Source: Ochotona curzoniae
Taxonomy: Eukaryota > Chordata > Mammalia > Lagomorpha > Ochotonidae
NCBI RefSeq assembly: GCF_017591425.1
Contig: NW_024465751.1
Span: 8,122,001-8,186,000 of the forward strand
Length of the DNA stretch: 64,000 nucleotides
Direction: 5' to 3'
Shown here: piece by piece, positions 56,450 through 64,000 of the stretch
Position numbering within the stretch: the first letter of the stretch is position 1
Layout: each line of letters opens with the position of its first letter
Notes under the pieces: generated by a model
Told to the model about the DNA's origin: nothing
The model's database searches: none
Seen by the model: the letters and a program-made list of their open reading frames with translations, nothing else
Position numbers and translations under genes: made by a program

Positions 56450-57733
56450 GACTGTTGCCCCAGCATTCCTTTCTCCTCATTGATTCAGCTATCTTCTGAA
56501 TCCAGCACTAAAATAGCATTAAGTACAAAATCAAAGGGGTTAATAAAAGATGGTTTCCAGATCCTCTTTCAAGAAGCCTACTAAACATGATGAAATAGCG
56601 TGAAAACATGTCCAGTTTTTAACTCAATCCTCATTGTTGGAGATTAGCACTAGAAGGAAGGGGAAAGAGTAGCTCCAAAGGTGAAAGAAGCTGCCTTTCA
56701 ACTTCACTTTAGGTATCTGCAACTGATTCAAAGAAACTCACCCAAAGAACATGCTTTGTTGCAACTCAGTCCCAGGCAAACTGGAAGCAGCACAATCTGT
56801 CTGGTGCCTGCCCTAACGCATACAGTTTTCCAAACCAGCTTCCTAACTTCCACCCACAGAGAGAAAGCTGGTTCTAGAGGCTGCACCCGGGGACAAGCAC
56901 ATTAGCATTTCCAAGGTCAACTGCTGACAAGCCTAATTGTTTACAGCAACTAGAGGATTCTGGCTGCTGAAGAGGCTTAACCTCTCTGGCTTGCCCAACA
57001 CCATAAGAAACTAATTTACCACATCAGCTATAAAGTATGAAAGCACTGAAAATGTGGATTCAAATTAACATATGACATTTCAAACAGAAGCAAATATTAA
57101 TATGACCCCAGAAACACGTAAATTTTCCTTTTAAGCTGACTGAACAATTTTGGGAAAAAGCTAAACTACCAGTCACCCTACTGGCAGAGGAGTAACAAGT
57201 ACCTCCCCCAAAAACAGATACTGTTTGGTTTTCCCAATCATTTGACTACTCATCAATCAAAACTGCTAAAAAGTTGCAAAACAAATTGGTCAGCTATCCT
57301 TACACAGTCTTGCCCTCCCTTGATCTAATCACCATATTGTACATTTGCTGGAATCCAGCAGGTGGCCATCTGCTACACACGGCTGTTACACACATGTGAT
57401 GTGGTTCAGCACAGACTGAGATGACCTGTCACGTTTTTATTTCAGCATCATCCAAAAAGTGAACATCAAAATAGTTCCTTGGTAATTTTTATACCGATTA
57501 CATACTGAAATAATACTATATATACATACACACATGCTATGCTGCATAAAATATTACTAGAATTACTTTCACCTCTTTTTCATGTGCTGATGATAGAAAG
57601 TTTTAAATTACATATGTGGCTGACATTGTATTTTTGCAAGACAAAAATCTAAATCTAAATCATAATCTAAATACATAATCTCATTTGTAAAGTACAGCCA
57701 GTGAGAGAAGGAATAGACCTAGATAATAATCTC
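56450..57733. other. Intronic sequence; partial CTCF-like motif
   Basis: No gene or named repeat was recognised. CCAGCAGGTGGCCA at 57355-57368 fits the CTCF core at 12 of 14 positions. Confidence 0.4.
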
Positions 57734-58901
57734 AAGAATAATCAAATTGGGAGAATCAAGATGGTGGAAAAGGGTAAGGACACATCTAATCAGACAGAGA
57801 AACATTTAATCAGGATGAAGCAGAGAGGACATATTTCAGGAAATAGGAAAGGACAGAACAACAGCAGAGGGGTACCTGGAGACTGACAGACACAAGAAAG
57901 CAGCAGGCACAGCACTGTGGTGTTGCAGTGAATGATACTCCAGCAAGGCGATCTGAACTCCAACAGCAAACGGAACTCCACCGGCAACAGGTGGGAAGGG
58001 ACTTTCAATGGGAGCTTGGGAGGTGAACCTAGACAAAGTACTGTCCATCCTGCTGGTCCGTTTGATTTGACCAGGAGCAGAGACAGAGCAGCAAATCTCA
58101 GGCAGTGCGAGAACAGAGTGAATTTCATAGCCCAGTCAGCCCCCTACAGCTGAATTGGGCGCCATTTTGCGTAAGGAGAAAAGCGGAAGGGAAAGGACTG
58201 AGCATGCTCTGAGCAGGGAGTGCGCTCATTTCTGACTCGGTGAACTGCAATGACGTGGCATTCTACAGGTTCCATCCGGGGCATGTCTGGGTAGCCCTCG
58301 GATCTGACGCCAGCAGATCAAGAACTGTGGTGGTAGCACGTCGGGCGCCATTTTGCACACTGTGGCAAAAGCTTTGGGATTGCAGAGGACAACAGAGAAC
58401 TGCGCATGTGCTGAGCTCGCGACAGCTTGCTGAGGTCCTGCAGGAAAATAATACCGACTGTGACACTGTACCGGTCAAAATAGGTCCGTGTGGCACCCAG
58501 ACCTAATGGTCAACAGATTCTGGCAAGATCAGCGCCACCAACAACCTAACTAGATAGGACACCTGGTGTCTCTCTAATCCTGGAACCCACTCCAACCGGA
58601 AGAGGGAGAAAGGTTGCAGAGACAATGGTGCAGCCTCAGCATGGTATCACAGGGGGTAGAGAGTGGTGAACCAAGAGCTGGGGCTGTGGAGACCACGGTG
58701 GATATCTGACATAAGAAGCCAGACCTGGAACTCGCTGGAGGTTGTGGCACAAGGGGCTGCAAGCAAAAGTCATGTGCCAACTGCAATAAGTAAAGTCACA
58801 CTGTAGACCTATGGGTGACACAGCTTAGAAACCTGCCCCAAGAAGAAGACTCTGCTAACCAGAAGTACAATAACCAAGAGCAAAAGAAGAGACAAAGGCA
58901 C

Positions 58902-59872
58902 AATGAATATTACTGAGCACTCCCCTGCAAAGGAGCAAAACCCTATGCCAACCTCAGAGTTAACTGAGGAAGACATCGAGAAAATGGGGGACACAGAATC
59001 CATAAGACTCATTTTGAAGATTCTGGTCAAAAATGAGAAGCTCATGCAAGAGTTCAAAGAATTTAAGGAAGAATAAAGCAAATCAAGGCTGGTATATCAG
59101 AAATTAAGAACACAGTAGAGCAAATTGCAAGCACAGTGGAGAGTCTCCAAAATAGAATGAAGCAAGCAGAAGAAAAAATCTCAGAATTGGCAGATATCTC
59201 CTATCACCAGGGGGAAGCAAACAAAAAGCTAGAAGCAGAGCTGGATCAGGCCAAAAAAGGTATTCAAGAATTAAAAGACACTATTAAGAGGCCAAATATA
59301 AGAGTTATGGGAGTCCCGGAAGGAGCAGAAAGAGAAGCTGAGTTTGCAAATGTATTTAATGAAATAATCAAGGAAAATTTCCCTAATCTGGAGAAAGAAT
59401 TGGGAAACAAGATCCAGGAGGGACACAGAACTCCCAACAGGCTTGATCAAAAGCGATCTTCACCAAGACATATGATTATCAAGCTCTCTTCAATTGAACA
59501 TAAGGAAAAGATCCTTAAATGTGCACGTGAAAAACATCAATTGACATATAAAGGAATGCCAATTAAGCTCACAGGAGATCTCTCACAGGAAACTCTACAG
59601 GCAAGAAGAGAATGGAGTGACATATTCCAGATTCTAAAAGAAAAAAATTGTCGGCCTAGGATAACATACCCAGCAAAGCTCTTTCATCTTTGACAATGAA
59701 ATAAAATTCTTCCAGAGTAAAGAAAAGCTAAAAGAATTTGCCTCTTCCAAACTTGCCCTACAAATGATACTTCAAGATGTTCTCTTGACAGAGAAGAGGA
59801 ATAACACCCAACAAAACCAAAGGCAAACGGGAAGAACATCCCAGCAAAATGACAACAGAAGACTAAATCAAT
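58902..59872 (+). pseudogene. L1 ORF1 (ORF1p) pseudogene, frame broken
   Basis: ORF1p is the trimeric RNA-binding chaperone of L1. The start region near 58902 (ATGAATATTACTGAGC) is followed by a stop at about 59074. The long open part at 59136-59693 (185 codons) covers the end of the coiled coil, the RRM-like domain (NIRVMGVPEGAERE, then KLSSIEHKEKILKCAREKHQ) and the C-terminal domain up to YPAKLFHL. There a one-base frame change occurs. In another frame the C-terminal tail (FDNEIKFFQSKEKLKEF...) continues to a stop at about 59872. It is decayed and cannot make a full protein. Confidence 0.85.
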
Positions 59873-59887
59873 GAACAACCCATTCCT

Positions 59888-60058
59888 AAAATGACAGAAC
59901 CAAAGTACCACCTATGTACATTTAACTCTGAATGTAAATTGCTTAAGCTCAATCAAACATCATAGATTAGTAGACTGGGTTAAAAAACAAAACCCATCTG
60001 TTTATTGTCAGGAGGAGACACACTCCAACAAAGATCAGCGGAAACTATATCACATGGG
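59888..60058 (+). pseudogene. Remnant of L1 ORF2 start (endonuclease region)
   Basis: The translated text contains DWVKKQNPSVYC-like and EETHSN-like pieces, corresponding to the conserved start of the L1 endonuclease domain. It stops abruptly near 60058, where 3'-UTR sequence begins. Confidence 0.6.
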
Positions 60059-60235
60059 TTTTGTTGTTTTCTCTTCAAAACACTTTCTTCTGATTAAATC
60101 ATTCAATGACTCGTAGATCATGCAGTGGCATCACTTTCTTCAAGAAGGTTCTTGATTTTCACTTCTTCAGCTACACGTAAGACATTTAATAGCATGTTGC
60201 TTAACTTCTTCCTGTTGTTAATTTCTTTTTTCTCT

Positions 60236-60425
60236 CGGATGTTGATTTTGTTTTGTGGCTCTTCATTTAAGGGAAGGTATAGTAGTTGTGTAATGGAGAC
60301 TGTCATATCTAGTAACATGTCATTTAACTTCATGGCATTGTAAATTTCTATTTTTCTTCCTATTGTTGATTTTGTATCATGACTTTTCATTTAAGGGAAT
60401 GTACAGTAGTTATGTAATGGAGACT
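60236..60425 (+). repeat. Imperfect direct repeat in the L1 3' UTR (period about 124 bp)
   Basis: TTCATTTAAGGGAAGGTATA (60262-60281) and TTCATTTAAGGGAATGTACA (60386-60405), with following TAATGGAGACT and preceding TTGTTGATTTTG text, show two related copies spaced 124 bp apart. Confidence 0.75.
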
Positions 60426-60719
60426 AACAACCAGATGTGAGGATGCAGTGTTGTATGCATTTCTGTTTCCAGACAAAGATGGACTTACAGTGAAACTGTT
60501 TATATTATATTTTGACAATAGGATTCTGGACTCTCTGCTATTGTCCATGCCCGCAATGATGAACATATGACTGAGTATGAAGAGCTGTATGTTAGTAATG
60601 ATATAAAGGAACTGGGGCAGGGAGGGAATTGGGGAGGAGATAAGGGAATATGGAACTGTATCATAAAATAATAGCAATAACAATAAAATGTGGAAAAAAA
60701 AGAATAACCAAATTGGTTT

Positions 60720-61615
60720 CAACTGTGTCAGTCACCAAGCTTAGGAAAAGCTTTCTGCTTACCAGAAGACAGGTACTTTTGTCTTTGAAAAGGAACCTGA
60801 TGTTTCAAATATGATGCTTAAGTGTGTCCTACTTCTGCCATGAGTTGTCATCGCTGCTCAGCAATCCTCCACGAACTTTCCAGTGGCCACAGGCACGTGA
60901 CAAGGTGCTGGTCTAACGCTTTAATCTGATGGAGTGACTCCAACTCAGCCTGATCTGTAGCAGTCACTTTCATACCCTGAAACCTAATCCAAGCCTCTGC
61001 TCCAGAGATAAGGAAGCCGACTCAATAGACGGAATATTCCCAGGAGTCTAGAGAAACCCAGATGGTATTTGGATACTATAACAGTGTTTTAAAAACCAAA
61101 AAGTGACTCATTTACTATTTCAAAAAGTAACATCCGAAAGTGAATGGGCCAGCTTAGAAAACAGGCAATTACTTCCAGACGCCCCCGTGTGGAGAAGCCT
61201 TGCCAGCTTCCAGGGCATTAGTCAAAAAGGAGAGCAAATCTGGAGATGTTGGAACAGTTGGAAACTTATTGAGTGAGGCTCCAAGGTAACAGGAGGGGAG
61301 GGGAGGGAAACAACAGCCAAACCTTTCCCTGCAGTGCCTTTAAAAAGAAACAAATCAACTCTTTCATAAAGAGAGCCCAAGCGAAGGGAAAGCACACTTC
61401 ACTTCGCTCTCTCCTGTTACAAAACTGTCCCAAACACAACTGGCCCACTGGGAGAAGGACAAAATTACCGGGCTTTCTCTGTGAACAATATGTCCTAATC
61501 TCCCCCAAAAAGTGATTACTAAATGTCATCAGCAACAACAAAATCAAGGCCCATTATGTAGAATAAATAATTATTTTTACTTACGATTCATAGAAATTTC
61601 ATATTTTCACAAAAC
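60720..61615. other. Intronic sequence, nothing recognised
   Basis: No exon or named repeat was recognised. Frames at 61266-61547 on both strands are shadows of each other with no domain. Confidence 0.45.
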
Positions 61616-61616
61616 A

Positions 61617-61889
61617 TTTATTTATTTATAAATTTGAAAGTTAGTTACACAGATAGAAGGCGAGAAGGTGAGATCTTACATCCACTGGTTCACTTCCAAA
61701 CTGGCAGCGATAAGCCAGGGCTGCACCAGACCAAAGCCAGGAGGCATGGAGCCTCATCTGAGTCCCTGCGCAGGTGGCTTTCCCAGGCCACTAGCAGCGA
61801 ACTGGATCATGAATGGAGCAGCCAGGACCAGAACAGGCTCCCATACGGGATGCAGGCTTACAGGTGTTATTCCACAACACTGGCCCCAG
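61617..61889 (-). mobile_element. CSINE, reverse orientation
   Basis: TTTATTTATTTATAAATTTG, GTTCACTTCCAAACTGGC, GTGGCTTTCCCAGGCCACTA, CCATACGGGATGCAGGC and CACAACACTGGCCCCA. Confidence 0.83.
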
Positions 61890-62181
61890 GAGTTGTACAT
61901 TTCTATTTGCCTTCACAAATTATTCTAAGTAAAACTGAATAACTCAGACAACTGGAAAACAAAGCTGGCTCAAATGAGAGTACATTTTCATTCCTGGCAA
62001 ATTGATCTTGAACTGTTATAATATTAACAGTTTTTTAGTGTCTAGAATCTGATGGAATCAATATATTTTTACATTTGAACAACTAAATTCCAATTAGTGC
62101 TTGTATCTCATAAATAGTCTTATACTGCCAACCACCAACCTAGGTCAAGAAGGGCCCTGGCTTCTTACAAGAGGTGTTCTG

Positions 62182-62195
62182 GTGCCACCTAGTGG
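62182..62195 (-). promoter_or_regulatory. Candidate CTCF motif
   Basis: The minus strand reads CCACTAGGTGGCAC, which fits CCASYAGRKGGCRS at all 14 positions and continues CAG. It lies in non-repeat sequence between two CSINEs. Binding is not shown by sequence alone. Confidence 0.5.
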
Positions 62196-62322
62196 TACAT
62201 TTTTCTCACAAAAATGAACCACAAGAGACCACAGTCCTCAATGTGGCTCTAGTTACAAAACCAATATAATAAAAATTTTATTATCATTCTGGCCACAACT
62301 AATGTTCAACTCACTAACTTCT

Positions 62323-62652
62323 CTTTTTTTTAAGATTTATTTTATTTTTATTGGAAAGTCAGATATACAGAGAGGAGGAGAGACACAGAGGAAAATCTGT
62401 CCACTGATTCAATGCCCAAACGGCTGCAACAGCCAGAGCTGAGCTGATCTAAAGCCAGGAGCCTGGAGCATCCTCCAGGTCTCCCACATGCATGCAGGAT
62501 CCCAAAGCTTTGGGCTGTTCTCAACTGCTTTCCCAGGCCACAAGCAGGGAGCTGGATGGGAAGCAAGGCCACTGGGACCAGAGTTGGTATCCATATGGGA
62601 TCCTGGGTGTACAAGGCCAGGACTTTGAGCTGCTAGGTTACCATGCCAGGCC
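62323..62652 (-). mobile_element. CSINE (young), reverse, with 16-bp TSD
   Basis: TTTTTTTAAGATTTATTTTA, GAAAGTCAGATATACAGAGA, CCACAAGCAGGGAGCTGGAT and TAGGTTACCATGCCAGGCC. The TSD CAACTCACTAACTTCT (62307-62322) and CAACTCACTTACTTCT (62653-62668) differs at one base. Confidence 0.95.
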
Positions 62653-62966
62653 CAACTCACTTACTTCTAATCACTGGTTCCTTTCAATAACATAATTATG
62701 CCATAAAGTACAAGAGCAACCCAAAAGAAATGTCCCCTTTTTCAAAACTAGAATCCTAACACTAAGAAGTAGTTCTCTAGATGGAGAAATACATTACAAC
62801 ACAGCAGAAATCCAAGATGGGAGTCTTGCATAGAAAACAAGCCTTGGAAATACCAAGTCAGTGTTGCTGACAGAGCAAATAATCAAGTAACTTGAGGACA
62901 TTTTTAAGTAAAAGCAAAATGATTACTCCATTTTCACAAACTGATGTGCACAGATCCTGGCCTACA

Positions 62967-63119
62967 TACAGTAAGACTAACAAATATGACCCATGATGAT
63001 AGCAAGCGGGGAACCTTTCTCCTGCCAAGGGGCATTTGGGTATCTATAGCATCATTCCCAGGTCATACAAAATTATCAACTTAAAAATCAACCTACTATA
63101 CATTTACTGAATTTCAAGC
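62967..63119. repeat. 153-bp repeat, copy B
   Basis: This is the ungapped partner of 35628-35780 with about seven substitutions. Flanking sequence on both sides stops matching abruptly. Confidence 0.9.
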
Positions 63120-64000
63120 AGTATGTATAACTTTAAGGTTTTACTTTTTTGTATCTTTAGCAAATGTTTAGATTTCAGAACGTCTCACAGAGGAGTAAAA
63201 CTATCACCTCACAAACCAACCATCCTCCATTAAACACTTAAGAGTTGCGAATGTGCAATGTCCGCTATCCTGGGGGCAAGGAAATGCCCATGACATCTGA
63301 TCGTGTCTCTTCTTTCCAATGGTCAGTCCACTGGCATCTCCATCAAGTACGCCTGCAAAGAGCAAATGTGCTACTGGCTGCCTGCTCATGTGAGGGTCTG
63401 CCTTCCTGTCCCGGCGAGTCTGTGGGCGGCCCCCCCAGGTCCAGAGAGCGCCCACACCAGCTGCAGCCGCTGCCTTCCACAAGGTTAGACTCCACCTTTA
63501 CGGAAGTGCCTGAGCCAAATGTGCCATCTCCGTCTCTGAAGATTGGTCACAGAGAGCTGCCAGGAACTACACTACAGAACAGGGCAAGAGTCAACAGGCT
63601 CTTTTGCAGAAGCACCCAACCTCAGTTTGGTATTCAAAAATCAGATAAAGTTCCCCTCGACAAAATGGCCAAGGTTTTCTGAGGTAAATGTCACTAAATG
63701 TTACGGACTGCAAATGCCACCAGATTGGCTCAGCACATTTCTGATACAGTTTAATGGTGAAGGGCAGAAACCAGAGGCACACTGCTTTTCCTCAAATGCC
63801 TACCCTGTCCCTAACTCAACTCTGCTACCCAGAAGGCATCCTGACCTTCCTTAAGGCTCCAGGCTCTCAGGTTAGCTCATGGAGCTAACCAGTCACTACT
63901 TCACGGGCTCACACAAGATACCACATGGGCAAACAGCCCTGCCAACCACGCATGTCTAACAGAGGATCCTTAGGGTCATTACCACATGTCTTCCATCACT
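63120..64000. other. Intronic sequence, locally GC-rich, unassigned
   Basis: 63400-63480 is richer in G+C than its surroundings and gives open frames on both strands (63204-63482 minus, 63245-63682 plus). None has a recognisable domain, and I see no convincing exon ends. Conserved non-coding sequence is possible. Confidence 0.35.

Larger units (their letters stand above)
57751..60699 (+). mobile_element. L1 with both ends but lacking nearly all of ORF2
   Basis: It begins with the L1 5'-UTR phrase GAATCAAGATGGTGGAAAAG and ends with a G-rich tract (60612-60647), AATAAA and poly(A). It is flanked by AAGAATAATCAAATTGG (57734-57750) and AAGAATAACCAAATTGG (60700-60716), a TSD of 17 bp with one mismatch. 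Inside are the 5' UTR (57751-58900), ORF1 (about 58900-59872), roughly 170 bp of the ORF2 start (endonuclease region, to about 60058), then directly the 3' UTR. A full-length L1 is 6-7 kb, so about 3.5 kb is missing. Confidence 0.88.
28972..64000 (-). other. NSMCE2: NSMCE2 upstream intron (inferred)
   Basis: Everything right of the exon should be intron upstream of it in the minus-strand transcript. I looked for the reverse complement of the start-codon exon (MPGRSSSNSG-type N-terminus) and did not find it, so that exon lies beyond 64000 or is not recognisable by eye. The interval is mostly repeats, listed separately. Confidence 0.6.

Noticed and set aside
60118..60390. 90-aa minus-strand frame with apparently protein-like composition
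   Set aside because: It is antisense to the 3' UTR of the L1 and spans its 124-bp direct repeat. There is no known family and no promoter or splice context.
63204..63682. GC-richer open frames that could be a terminal or first exon
   Set aside because: Frames on both strands are open, there is no recognisable domain, and neither matches the NSMCE2 N-terminus or other nearby-gene proteins I know. There is no clear acceptor/donor pair.

Overview
This is a gene-poor, AT-rich mammalian window. About thirty copies of the lagomorph tRNA-derived SINE (CSINE) are scattered across it. The youngest heads read like 'GGCCCGGCACGGTAGCCTAG' and the tails like 'CCAATAAAAATAAATAAATC', which I associate with pika (Ochotona) rather than rabbit. 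Lagomorph is secure; pika is probable.

The only protein-coding feature I can support is one 107-bp internal exon on the minus strand at 28865-28971. It has a polypyrimidine-AG acceptor, a GTAAGT donor and 35 full codons that match the N-terminal helical part of NSMCE2 (NSE2/MMS21, the SUMO E3 ligase of the SMC5/6 complex). The window is therefore best read as two large introns of NSMCE2, transcribed right to left. The 5' exons would lie right of the exon and the SP-RING exons left of it. I found neither inside the window.

Layout: 1-10 kb holds an old MLT1-like LTR, CSINEs, MIR and other ancient remnants. At 10-13 kb a retroposed element with a GC-rich imperfect-repeat body sits inside an MLT1-like LTR, with a 15-bp target-site duplication and an apparent 3' transduction. 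At 14-27 kb there are CSINEs, a second GC-rich repeat-body element near 24 kb and old L1 pieces. The exon lies near 28.9 kb. At 30.8 kb there is a six-unit 41-bp minisatellite. At 36.9-38.6 kb there is a SINE cluster. At 42.6-43.5 kb a MER5A-like transposon is split by two SINEs. At 44.0-48.1 kb there is L1 material, including an ORF1-only element that carries a solo LTR. At 57.7-60.7 kb an L1 with both ends but almost no ORF2 is flanked by target-site duplications. A 153-bp stretch at 35.6 kb recurs at about 95% identity at 63.0 kb.

No bacterial-type system, CRISPR array, rRNA gene or functional tRNA gene is present. Most open reading frames here are chance frames or repeat-derived. The most interesting material concerns retroelement biology: ORF1-only L1s, the possible composite retroposon family with 3' transduction, and the minisatellite with repeated E-box and nuclear-receptor half-sites. 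All family names come from recalled consensus patterns, because no search could be run.
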